From Mycoemilia scoparia (lineage: Eukaryota; Kickxellomycota; Kickxellomycetes; Kickxellales; Kickxellaceae), in contig JANBPU010000009.1 in assembly GCA_027575805.1 (NCBI GenBank), positions 124,001 to 188,000 of the forward strand: a stretch of 64,000 nt of DNA. The letters run 5' to 3'. The position numbers and the translations under genes were made by a program. Shown piece after piece: positions 41,702 through 53,445 of this stretch; the first letter of the stretch is position 1, and the number at the start of each line of letters is the position of its first letter. The notes beneath the pieces were generated by a model. That model was not told the DNA's origin and ran no database searches. It saw only the letters and a program-made list of their open reading frames with translations.

Positions 41702-44700
41702 TTAGTAGTTATCAATCTCCTGGTCAATGTCGATAGAATCCAAATCAATATCCTCTTCTATAAGGCTTTGTTCGTTGTTTGCTTGGGTGTTTTCAAGACC
41801 AAATCTCTGCTGTACTTGCTCATGAACTAGTTTTCCCATAGCCTCAACACCATCGACCTCCTTTATATTCTCTTTGTTGATTTTGTCATCAAGCAGTCTA
41901 TTGCCAGGATAACTTTCTCCAGAAACCAAAGCAAGTTGGTCTGGTCTCGATAAAAGTTGGCTAAATGTCTTTTCCAGCTCATAGCAATTCTCAAATAGTT
42001 CACGGCGCCCAAAGACATAGAGACCCAGCCTGGCTCTAGACATGGCTACTATCAAACGGCGAACATCACGAATATGGCCAACATGTTTTGTGCGAACCAG
42101 AGAAAGAAGGACATAATCGTTCTGTCGACCCTGGTATTGGTCGACAGTGGCCACACTTGCCGGCCTGCCGAAAATAGGGTTCCATGAGCACCTCTGCTTC
42201 AAGACATCGTTTATAAGGGCTTTCTGACCATTATAGGTTGTCAAGATGGTGATCCTGCTGGGTTCATAGCCCATCAATACCATGTATTGATAGACCTGGA
42301 CGATGTATTCAGCTTCGCCAAGGTTCTGGTAGAAATATTGGATTGGCTCGCTCTCGCCCCTGTCCTGATAGTCTTCAACATTGATGAACTGGTAGTCATA
42401 AACAAATCCAGGATTGGCAAGCCTATATTCTTCGGCCTGGCTAATAAATGGCAGGTCACGGAGACCCGCGTAGTGCCAACGATACAGGGAAGCAATTGAC
42501 GACCTTGAACGCCCTTGCTGATCAAGCTCAATAAATGGAACACCTAAGCGAATAAGGCGGGTAAATAAACTTTGTTCCATATTGCCATACTTTTGAAGGC
42601 CTGTGTGCTTGACTACTGGCGGAAGTTGGTGGTGGTCTCCAATAATTACAACTCGCTTGAGCTTGTCACTACTTGACGCAGACCTCCTGTCCTTTGTGTT
42701 TTCTTGCATGCACAATGGAATAAAGGACTCTATTTCCAGCATCTGTGCAGCTTCTTCTACAATAACATTATCGTACTTGAAGCCGAGGCTCAAAAGCTCA
42801 TTGCGCTTCAGTGCTGCATGAGTACATGTCATTGCAACTATCTTGGCTTCGTTTAACAGGAGGTAGTTTGATCGGTCCGAATTGGTACGCAAAAGTTCAA
42901 ATGGACGTATTTCATCAAGCTCGGTAAACATGGAGTTGATGTGGCGGAAACACCCATTGGCTATGTCAGCTAGCTCAGAACAAGGGGCGTCGCTGGGGAA
43001 TAGAGGCTGTGGGGCATTCAAAAAGTAGTCTTTAAATGGGAAGGCATCTACTATTTGCTGGTGCATCTTGTCTTTTTCCGACTCATCATGATCTTTGTCA
43101 TAGTCCGGATCCTCGGCTGCCTTAATAAGATTGTGGTAAGAATTCCATTTCACAAGGATCTGGGATACATAAAAGTACCCGGCTGTCTCACAAGTGTATC
43201 CAACATCGCCAGTTACTTTGAGTGACTTGGCTAAACGCTCGACCTCCGAAAGCAAAAACATGCGTCTTTCAAGGAATGAGTTGACACGGCCTGCCTTCGT
43301 AAACCTCTCTTCAGTTTCAAGCTCCTGTTCGCCATGGCCCAATCTGAGCAAATGGCGTTGGTCAATGTCTAGTTCCATTATTTTCTCGAAGATCTGGTTT
43401 AGTGCCTGGTTACTATGAGTAATAAGCAATGTATGCTGGTTGGGGAAGTTGTGATAGATATTTGCAACTATCTGCACAGCAACATCGGTTTTTCCTGTGC
43501 CAGGTGGACCCACTATCAGCGTAAGTCCAGGGTTTGATGCCGACTTTATGGCCTCTACTTGTACTGGTGTGAACCTAATGGTGTTGAGCTTTGGCTTATT
43601 GAATGGGTACGGCCCCATGTTGAGTACTTTGGAATGCGAGATTGTAAGTAAGTCATTCTCTTTTCCAAACTCTATTATGAATGGCTCCTTCATATCCTCT
43701 TCTTTCTCTTTTGGTGCAAGTTGGAAAGTGCGTCCAGGGAAACAGTCTTTCAAATGCTGAAGATCCAAGAATGTGTCACGGAAATTTATCTTGCTAACCT
43801 GGTTTGGCAGATTGGTGTAGTTAGCATTATGTGGGTCACCATATCCGAGGAATACGCTGAGAAGCCAGTCTGGAAGCTGTGCACCTCCTTTCATCAATTC
43901 ACGTATACTTTCCAAAACTGCCTTAAAGTTATTCTCTTGGGGACGCCTGCGCAGCACAATGTTAAACGATGAATAGACATCTTCAACCTGATGGTTTTCT
44001 TCGGTGTTTTTTGAGTCAATGAGATACTGATTAGGATCAAGAGTTACTCTGAAAGTTCTCATTGGGGTCTTTGATCGCCAATCTCTCTTTTTGGAGTTTT
44101 GGTCTTCAGGATTGTTGTTAAAGTTTTCAAACTCATCAATGGGCTTTCCGTCCTGATCTATGAAGCATTCAACTTCGCAGCCACGCAGATGTTTAATAGT
44201 ATACTCGGTTTTAGATCCTGGACTATGGCTAGCCTGCACAGATATCAAAAACAGTACATCGTGTGGCCGAATATCTCTATCCCACTCATCACGAATGGAC
44301 TGGACATAATCCGCAAGGCTTATAGTCAAGTCTGCACGGACCAGTGATGGGCAGCTCTGACCAATTCGTGGATTTTTCAGGTCGGTTATATTGAATGATT
44401 TTATAGGGGTTGCCATTCTTGACCATCCAGCAAATACAGTTCCCTCGCGACCAGAAAGGTAAAGCCCAGTCTCCGGATCCTCAACAACACGGGGTGAAAG
44501 CCTGGCCAGTGCATCTTCAATGTTTTGGCGAATATCATAAGCACTCTCGAGTCTGTATAGGGTAAAATTACACAGCAAATAGTCGTGGAACGTCAAAAAT
44601 TGTAAGTTCAGTTTGGGAATTGGCATGACTCCGTCCTTCTGGCTTCCAAGCCCAATAAGTCGATCAGTAAACGCCTGCCCTCTGTTCTTTTTGTGACTGT

Positions 44701-46269
44701 CATCAAGTATGTCGCTGAATATCAGTTTTTCATCAGGGTATATGGGAAGGCGGTTGATGTTTTCGGTTTGGCTTTCAGGTAGATGGTAATGGTACAGTAT
44801 TACTTCCAGTAAGTACTCTTTAGCACCACCGTTTCCATCGTTGCTGTCTTTGAATGAAATGTCGTGTGCAATTGGTGAAGATCTGATGCCAATAGTTTTG
44901 CACAATGCAGCTAGAGCTTTATTGTCCAACACGTTTAACTTGCTCTTAAGGAAACTAGTTGAGCAAAGCTTAGCTACACTAGTTATAGAGAAGTCTGGCA
45001 ATTTTTCCTTAAAATCAGAGAACACAACTTTCTGGAGCTTTACAAGCTTGTCATATTGTGCCCTTGTTAACTGGCTTTCTGACAATGGTTCGCCTGTCAC
45101 ATCAGAAACAGGGAATTGGTGATAAAATGAAAGCATGTCTACCAAGCTCTTAAACAGTGTATTCTGGGAAATACTGCTATTAAAGAATGGTGAGCTCTTT
45201 ATAAGAACCAATATCTGGTGATCTTCGAGTAGGGTTTTGAAATATCGGCGCGTGGAAAGCTGCGATTCCAGACTAATAAGGAACTTGACAACAAGCTCGC
45301 AGTAAAGCAACAAATCTTTGGATATCTCGGACTCACAGTCAATAGAGTACAGCCTGTTGACAAAATCTATCAAGAGCTTGGATAATAAAGTGCGCTTAAG
45401 TATAATTCGCTTCTTTTCATCGTCACTGGATTTCTTGAACTGTTTTTCAAGATATTTCCAATATTTCTTGAGTTGTGGCAGGCTCGGGTATTGCTCCAGA
45501 GTTCGCTTTACATCTAATAGGCAACTCCATGTACTAAGACTAACAACATCGAGACATTCCTTTCTTACGTTTTCATTTTCAAGACTCTGGAACATATTGT
45601 CGACAAATTGTAGGATGCTTCTTTTGAGACCAGCTACATCTATTCCGAGCTTGGAACTTTGTGTTTGACTTATCTTTGGATCAAATAGCCCGTCTAAATA
45701 GACCCAGATCTTCCATATAAATGATGAAAACTTTGATTCATCTTCTTTTGCATTTTTGTTGGTATTTTTCTCGGACTCGAATATGTGCCACACAGGAACA
45801 CCTTGCTGTATCTTCTCATTTGCCATAAAAATAATCGAAAGCAAATGAGCATCAGTCGACTTGGCGGCATCAAACAATGGCCAGAGACACTATATAACAT
45901 TAAGATCAGATACAGTTAGTATTCACGACCCTTTTCTTAAAATTTCCTAAATGTAGCAATTTTATGTAGCTGATTCCTTACAATCTCAAGGTACTGGTTT
46001 AGTTCCAATGATGCTATACTACGGGCTCTCGATTCAGCACGATCAGTCAATTCATCTTTAAATATCTTATCAATAATCTTGGCATCTATTTTTGTGGCTT
46101 TCTTCAGCCAGGTTGTTTTTGCAATCTTGCTTATATTGTCATCGTCATCTGGCGATTGCTGAACAGCTGGCCCCTTGCGGCTCTCTACCACGTCGGTTCT
46201 ACTTTTAGAGCTCGCCCTCCTTTTAGGGTTGGTACTCTTTCTTCCTCTTCTCGTTTGAGCAGGCGCCAT
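41702..46269 (-). CDS. AQR: Aquarius/Cwf11, intron-binding spliceosomal RNA helicase
   Basis: Aquarius is an SF1 helicase in the intron-binding complex that contacts the intron upstream of the branch point. Minus-strand exons: 46269-45982 and 45889-41702 (1491 aa; human 1485). A basic N-terminus is followed by RARSIASLELNQYLEICLW, the start of the conserved armadillo-like region. The stalk and beta-barrel region includes DYLLCNFTLYRLESAYDIR. The helicase has Walker A GPPGTGKTDVAVQI at about 890, NQALNQIFEKIMELDI, VEEAAQMLEIESFIPL (DEAA-type Walker B, about 1138), IGDHHQLPPVVKH, VATVDQYQGRQNDYVLLSLV and LIVAMSRARLGLYVFGR. Budding yeast lacks AQR, so its presence fits an intron-rich genome. The gene itself has only one intron. 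Confidence 0.96.
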
Positions 46270-46472
46270 ATCAAGATAATTTAAAAATGAGTTACCTTGT
46301 CAAACATTAACCATAAATTAGTTAGTGAAAGATTTGCGATGATTATTTATCGAGTTATGGGTGCAGCAATAAAAATAAAAACAATACGCAACAATATTAG
46401 AAAAAATTAATGCTATTATGATATGGTGATGCTTGAAGACAACATGCGTATGCAAATGAAAGACAGGCACTA
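46270..46472. other. Short intergenic region AQR / PI4KII
   Basis: 203 bp between the AQR start and the PI4KII stop. It must hold the AQR promoter and the PI4KII 3' end. Confidence 0.5.
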
Positions 46473-48946
46473 TCAGCAACAAGAAAAGAACGGCTTCGTG
46501 TCATCAACTATCTTTACTCTTTCAACCACCAATGTTGCAACAAGAGGTCTATCGTTGTTAGCACGATGCCTCTGAGGTTTGATTCCACTCTTCATCCTCT
46601 CCCAAAAGACAGAAAAGCTGTTAGAAGTGTCCTCTCCGGCTGCTGTGCTTGGGTGGTTAAGATGGCGTAGACCGCTTGTGGATCCTACCAATGCAGTGTG
46701 GAGCTGATCCTGGCCAGGAGAAGGCAGAGACAGGCCTCTATAAATTGGCACAGAGCTGTGGTGTCCTGGTGCGGTCAACAGTGGCTGGGCCTCTGTATTG
46801 TCCGAGCTCCAGCCAATGCCGTACATTGCCGCTGCATCTGGTATGCTCGCCCTTTCTTGTTGTTGCTGCTGCTGCTGTTCTTGGTTGTTAGCTTGATCGG
46901 ATACCCCGCGCTGGGCATCCTCATCAATGATTTCGTGGGGTTTGATAGTACAGGCACCATAATTAGAAATCGATCGTGCCTTTCTAATACCAGGCCTGGC
47001 GACTAAATAGTTTGGATTGTGGTTATACAGTCTTGTGATATCGTCATGCAATAAAGAATATGGTCTATATGGTGCCACCGAGTTGGACAGGCTTGGATCA
47101 AGCATGGTAGAGAGGCTTTCGGGCATACCCGACTTTACTTCTACCTCCTCGACCTTTAGCCAGGGACTCCCGCATAGATCAAGGGGTCCGTATCCCGGGG
47201 TGAGCAATGCATAAGCAAGATTGAGTCCTTGAGCTTTCAGTATTCCCATTTGGCTATTGAACATGCGTTCGTTGAAATCTGGATCCTGGATGAAAACACT
47301 TCTAAGGGATGCCACGGTTTGCTCCCACCACGAAGGATCGCATATCATCGGTAAGATGTAAGACCGGATGGACTTTGAGAACGGTTTGTTGATGATGGAT
47401 GGCGGTAAATACTGCCAGCCATACGGGTACGATCTCCACTCATCGGGATGCTTATATGGGAAAGCCAGCCCGTTATCAATGGCGGCAATGTGCAAGTGGA
47501 TAGGAAGGCTTATAGAATTCTTGGAAGAGCTTGCACTGGGATGCGGATGAGGGTCAGTTTCTCTCCTTGAGACAATAGGACGAAGATACCCAAACTCATT
47601 TTCAAACCCATGGTAGCCAGTCTGATGGGTGCCACACGCCAAGAAATCTAGCCTTGACTCTGGACATTCTTGAGAGTGGCAGATGGAGACCATCCAGTTA
47701 TCCGCCCCTCTATCAGTGTTGCGCATCAAATAGTCCAAGACTATAAGCTTTTCTAGCTCAAGCTGAAACTGCTGCCTAGTGTCTGGGGTCCAAGAAAACC
47801 CATTGGTGTCGCTTTCCAGACCAGAAAGGAGGGTAGCTGCGCTCCTTCTCGATGCTGATGTTCGAATGCTGCTGTTTTCGCTGAATATCTGAGGAGATGA
47901 TACGGCTTTCTGGACACCATCATTTTGCAATGCCGTATGGTCACAAGGCTTGGGCGATGTATTCGAAGCAGACATACTAGCCGACAGTGACCGGACTCTG
48001 GCCAGGCCGCGATTGTCCTCGCTGACAGCTGATCGGGCCACTGCAGCTACGTTTCCATACCTTTGTAGCTCATATGGATACCGTGCCAGGAACACGTCTG
48101 CATTCTTGTACCCATGAAGGAACAGCTGGAAGCTCCCAAGTTTTGGTGGCAATGGCTTTGGGTTGCTGCTTCTTTCGGAGGCATGCTTGTCGATATAAGA
48201 GTAATAAAACGATTTCGATGATAGCTCAACTACCTTAGTTTTTGGTACAATGTACAGTTTGAGGGCCTGGTCCAAAACCGAAGCCGCTGACTCTGATATA
48301 TACCCAAGGTTGGGGATGATGCTACGGGATGATCAATGCACCATTAGTTCAGCGCAGCAAGCATATTTATGATATATTCACAACGTAAAGATGACCAACT
48401 ACATACCAGGATCTTCCAAAGAAACATGGGCAAAGGTTTCTGTGGATCCACTTTGTCCATTTGGGATTAAGGTGGCCATAGGGCTCCTCGTTTTTAGGCT
48501 TGAAAACACCACATACTTGTGGCAGTGGTGGTGGCACATCCTCCGCATTACCGGCTACTTTTTTGTAGCAAAAGTACGAGCCAGATGACCCTTGGGAGAT
48601 CATCTTTGGGTGAATGTCGCTTGATAGGGCCTCTTTTACGCCTTCAACAATCGAGTCGAACTCTTCGTCGCTAGTAGCATCCTTTGCCCCACGGTAGTAA
48701 CACAATGGTGGTACACTTGAAAGCTCCTACACAGCACCAGCACCAGCAGCATGTTGTTAAAGAAGTTGCTTTTAAGCACAACACAGCAAATCTTTATTGT
48801 TTAAGCACCCAAGAGCATATTCGCGTTGCATCCATATATAAAATAAACCTTACAGAATGGATATAGTCCAAATGTATCGGTGAGAAAACGGACCAAACAG
48901 CCTTCTTCATTGTGGGCCTCTCGGCTGAAGGCCTTCTGGCGGCCAT
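46473..48946 (-). CDS. LSB6: Type II phosphatidylinositol 4-kinase (LSB6-like)
   Basis: Makes PI4P on Golgi, endosome and vacuole membranes. Minus-strand exons: 48946-48854, 48726-48407 and 48321-46473 (753 aa). Kinase motifs: ISQGSSGSYF (P-loop), GVFKPKNEEPYG (ATP-binding Lys), then LCPCFFGRSC, a Cys-rich palmitoylation segment equivalent to the mammalian CCPCC. DYLMRNTDRGADNWMV is the catalytic loop and AAIDNGLAFPYKHPDEWRSY is the DFG-equivalent region. The tail has a polyQ run and Ser-rich stretches. A Ser-rich insert sits between SFYYSY and VLDYLMRNTD. The first exon (MAARRPSAERPTMKK...) was chosen for phase and donor quality and is less certain than the rest. Confidence 0.92.
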
Positions 48947-49973
48947 TCCTGGTAATAGATTGTCGGGCCGATAAGATAGGCAAAGAGCATACAGACAAGA
49001 GATAGTCCGGCCCTACTCCAATGATAGCAACAATAGACTATATTACTAAAGCAAAGTGTATAAAACAACTGGTCTAAAGAAAGAAGAGGGTTTGTGAGGT
49101 AACTTAAAAGAGAGGCTGGCTTTATTATGACCGAATACTATCCTCACATGAGTGATTCATTGATTCAGCCGTAGCAAGACTTTGAAGAAGCACTCACGTC
49201 ATTTTCTCGGTTTTATAACAAACAATGCTTGCTAAAGCACAACTGAAAAAACACTGTCAACAGTCACTCCCACACACTATGACAAACAGGACCATAGATC
49301 TTGGTAATGGCAACTTGCATACACAGCACACGCGATTCTAGACTGTTTCTTAAACCGACTGCCAGCAGCTGGCCATTATCTCCTGTAAGGTTTAGCCCAA
49401 GACTTGGCGTTGTGGCTGATGGATAATCAAGTTCAAGTGTGTTCACGACGGCCCTAGAGAACAAAGCCCTATTAACCAAAATAGACCCTTTAGTTGAGCA
49501 AGAAGAAAGAAAGCAATACGCGATCTACAAAAAACCATACGGCCTTTAGTCTCTATGGCCAAAACACGATCAGCTCCACCCTGTACTGTATAATAAGCAC
49601 AAGCTAGCTTTTGAAACACAATAGTCGACTATTCAGTGCTGGTTATTCTAGATCATAATTCAGAGCCCCACCACCTTGTCACAAAAACACAGGACAAAAA
49701 TTGCCTGAAATCTAGTGGATTTAGTTGAGGATATTTCTCATCATCCCTCTCCCTTCATTTCCCACAAATACATACACTGCCTTGCCACTCATAAACTGAT
49801 TTCTTTACCACAATGGATGTATACCATATTAATTTAAGGAGGAAATGTAAATCCAATTTTGTCTACTATAGCAGGATGTGAAGATGATAAACAACAGTGT
49901 TGAATTATAAATTATAAAAGAGGCGGCGTATGTATTTATATATGTGAGCGTGCGTGCGGTGGTATTGTTATAC
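48947..49973. other. Intergenic region, about 1 kb
   Basis: Between the PI4KII start and the PHD protein stop, both on the minus strand. A 71-codon minus-strand frame at 49264-49479 is the only candidate coding piece and has no identifiable family. The end near 49930 holds a TATGTATTTATATATGTG run. Confidence 0.45.
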
Positions 49974-52517
49974 CTAGTTTGAAAGGAAGTTGATAAACGT
50001 CTCTGTTCCTTTGATCTGGATCAGATAACGAAGCGTATCTTCTGTGGTCGATAAACTATCACAATATCCTGATGATGGTTCCTTGCTCGCATTCCCATCC
50101 CCATCCCCATCATCATTATCACTTTTGTTAACACTTAATTTTGTCGCTGCCATGAACTTTTGCACTACCAGCTCAACATTCTTTCTGCTAGTCCTGGTCT
50201 CGGGCGATGCCGTTTGGTCGCTACTTTGGGAAGCATGTCTGCTATTTTCTATCATTGACGGTGTTTCTGTTATTTCACTTTCGTCTGGATGTAAAGTACA
50301 AGTGTCGCTCATTCCATTCGGTATGTCGTTATTTTTTACAGTTTTTGTATTATTTTTGGATTGTATGGATCTTGATCTGATGTAATAGTGTGATTGATGA
50401 TTTTGTTGTGATGTATCATCATCTACTACGTCCATCTGGCTATTTTCTTTCGTTGAATCGCTCGGCACAGGTTCGTGTGAGGCTACATTATTAGTATTGC
50501 TGCTGCTGTTGTTGTTGGTACCAGAAACGCTGTCCTGGCTATTTGCAATAGTTGATGCTGCCTGTGAAAGCAATAAGAGATTAGATCTGCTTTTCCATAA
50601 CTCTGGATCAGATGGTGGTGGATCTGGTGGAAATTTCAGTGATTGAAGAAATTCTTGAGAAAATATGGGTAATGTTTGTTGTTGCTGTTGATAATGGTGG
50701 TACATTGGGTCTGCTTGCATTAGATACTGAGCAACCTGCTGCTGAAATGATACGACTGACCTAAGCCAATCCCAAACCTGCGATGGGCTGCTGTCAGTAG
50801 TACCATGGCTTGTTGTTGAATGTGATGCCGCTTCTACTGATGGAATCGTTGGGTTCCTGCTATCAGAGTAAGAAGTATTCTGTTGCCCCTGGGTTATACT
50901 ATCGGTATAATCTTTTTCAACCATCGAATTTGGTCGAGAGCTCTTGGCATTTGATAGCGTGTTTTTCAGGGCATTTTGCTGCAACTTGTTAATATTTTTA
51001 AAGAATTGGTGCTTTATAGAGCTAGCTGGTATCTTGTACCGTACTTTTGGATCACTGAGCTGGTAACGATATGATACCATTGGGATTGAGTCGTCATCGA
51101 TGATCTCGATGCGGCCATTATTAGGCGTGTCTATGGGCTGGCTAGTAAGGTCTACAACCTTCTCCTTTTTGAATCTGCGCACTCGAGGCATTGCATGGTC
51201 TGCATGGTTCGGGCACATCCACTTTTTATTGGCTTGAGGAGCACTTGATAGGGGCGGATCAAGGCAGTCCCAGTGCCAAACCAATGGGCAGTAATCACAG
51301 CGAATTATAAGTCCATGCAGGGCTGAAAGATCACACTTGTAGCAAAGCAAAGTCTCGCCCCGTTCATCAGTTAGCCTTTTGGAACTTCGATCAGCATCAG
51401 CTAATGTTTTTATTGGTCGGTTTTCTTGGGGGTTAATATACTCTCCATCCGAACCCTCTTCAACTGCACAGAGTGTAAGTATATTTTAAGTTAGACACCA
51501 CACTATTACGAATAGAGGGTTGCTGATAGCTGTAGTTTAGCATACTTGTAGCGTACTTACCACCATCAAACTGCTTGCGAATATTTTCAGGCACAGAAAA
51601 CACTGTTGGGTTGCGCTTCTCTAGAGCCTGATAAAGCGGGAATAATGGGTTATGCCTATCCATTTTTTTCGGACCAGGTTTCAGCGGACGGCACTTGCTG
51701 CAATACCAGTTGCTAATATCATTGGCATAGTCTTCATCCAGAGGAGGGTCAATACACATAAAATGAAATACCCTGGGACATGAGTCACAGCATATGAATC
51801 TTCCTGTTTGTTTACAGGCCTCACAAAAGTCATTGCTACGTCCAGTAAATACAGCGGTTCCACCATTCAAACCACGGACAGCGCGCTTCTTGCTTCTGTT
51901 GCTGTCATTGATAAAGCAAACAAAATACAGCACCACATATTGTTTAGAAACCAAATCTGGTGAATAAATGTATAAAGAGATCAAAAAGTATGCTAACAAA
52001 GCAAAGCTTACCTTATGTTGTTACTGGGAGTAGTATTATTAAAATTTCTGCCAAAAGAGGCTTTTCTTTTATTTGACCCTGATGCTGCTGCTGCTGCAAA
52101 TCCATTGTGATTGTGTGTTGCTGAAGTTGAAGGCGGGGGCGTAGACCTTTCTCGTAACTTTCTTTGCATCATTTCTTTGCTTCTCGCTCTCTTTACCGAT
52201 TCAGCTGGCGAAATATTAGTACAGTTTATTAAAGGCTTGTCGTTAGGTGTGCTGCTGCTGTTACCATTGATATGAGAACCATTACGGGCTGGTGTGGCAG
52301 AGGAACAATCAAAGTTTTGTGAAGATGAGTTTCCTTGACGCGTTGGCGTTTCTTCAACAGTTGACATAGGCCCATCTATGCTTTCTTTGTCTGTCTCCAT
52401 TACGATGGAGTCGGATTCATCATCTATATCTCCACCACTACAGAGACGGATTATCTGTTGTTGTTGAAGCTGCGTTAACCTTTTTAAATCACATTCATTA
52501 GTCGTAGGCGAGACCAT
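49974..52517 (-). CDS. RCO1: Two-PHD-finger protein, Rco1-like (Rpd3S complex)
   Basis: Rco1 is the PHD subunit of the Rpd3S histone deacetylase, which removes acetylation over transcribed genes. Minus-strand exons: 52517-52012, about 51901-51561 (acceptor 51901 or 51895, both in frame) and 51463-49974, giving about 778 aa. The N-terminus is Ser/Asn-rich and disordered. PHD1 (about 195-240) has CEACKQTGRFICCDSCPRVF, HFMCIDPPL and WYCSKC. PHD2 (about 323-372) has CYKCDLSALHGLIIRCDYCP, LVWHWDCLDPPLS and WMCPNH, followed by MPRVRRFKK. The PHD pair with this spacing and the HWDC/CPNH finger is the Rco1 arrangement. The C-terminal half is Gln/Ser-rich. A Cti6- or PHF-type protein is the alternative. 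Confidence 0.82.
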
Positions 52518-53234
52518 ATTAATCTCTGAGGTTATAGTAAAAGCTAAAGCTTTCTCGCAAGCAAGTTATGCGATTATTTTATAATGATATTTCTGGACAG
52601 ATTCTATAGCAATAACCAAACTTCTGCGTGAATTGATATATCAGATATACAATAGCATATAATGCTCTAGCCATATGCATATACATAAACGCTATATCAA
52701 TAATAACAATAATAGTGGATGGATGGATGGACAAGAGACTTACAAGAGTTAACAGCAATGTATATTTTCAAATACACACGTGTGCATATATTTCGAAGGA
52801 TACACCAGGTGATCTTTGCGGGCCACAGAACAAAATACACAATTAATAGCGGTGAAAATCCGCCGTGGTATTTCAGTAAGGATAAATATGTTGTGATAAA
52901 GCTTCCAACGTTTTATGAAGCCGAAGGAGAACCGAAGTTGTTGTATAAATATTGCCTTAAATTGGGTTAGAAGGTTCGGGTTAGGATGGAAAGTAGATAG
53001 CAAGCTGCTAGCAAAGACAAATGCACAAACAGAAAAGCGATCACACCGTACCAAAACAAATGTAAGACAAAGAAGAAGGTATGAACTGATTTGTTTTTAA
53101 AGAATGGAAGTAAAAATTAAATAACTATCGTGTTGTTTTGTGCCGACAATTATGGGCCAGGTAAAGACCTTTAAAGCATTCTACTCCTCACGCAAAAAAT
53201 TCCTTTGTGATGGTGGGTGGACTTTTGCCTTTCA

Positions 53235-53255
53235 GTCCTCCGTGTCAGGGAGGAC
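53235..53255 (+). repeat. 7-bp inverted repeat upstream of the peroxiredoxin gene
   Basis: GTCCTCC and GGAGGAC flank a 7-nt spacer, about 190 bp before the start codon. It could be a paired factor site. Nothing in the sequence ties it to a known regulator. Confidence 0.5.
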
Positions 53256-53372
53256 CTGTCGTAATTTCAGTTGTTATTGTTAGATTAAGCTAGACACTGA
53301 TGCTTACAGTGACATCAGATTTAATATTTTTTGCTCACTTGGATAGCCAGTGTTTTTAACCCCATTCTATCC

Positions 53373-53379
53373 TATATAA
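53373..53379 (+). promoter_or_regulatory. TATA box of the peroxiredoxin gene
   Basis: TATATAA lies 67 bp upstream of the ATG at 53446, a spacing that fits a short 5' leader. Confidence 0.55.
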
Positions 53380-53445
53380 CAACTTTTCGTACACCCGAGA
53401 TCAAGCATCTCACTTTTCTTTCCATTTGATTCCACAATATTGAAA

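Larger units (their letters stand above)
52518..53445. other. Divergent intergenic region PHD protein / peroxiredoxin
   Basis: About 930 bp with both promoters. It has a TGGATGGATGGATGG run (about 52716-52730), a 7-bp hairpin at 53235-53255 and a TATATAA box at 53373-53379. A plus-strand frame of 83 codons at 52719 has no recognisable family and is not called. Confidence 0.55.

Noticed and set aside
49264..49479. Minus-strand frame of 71 codons upstream of PI4KII
   Set aside because: Reads fairly protein-like and has possible acceptors before it, but no upstream exon, start or family could be supported. It might be a last exon of a small gene.
52719..52970. Plus-strand 83-codon frame in the PHD/peroxiredoxin spacer
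   Set aside because: Starts inside a TGGA repeat and has no known motif; treated as chance.
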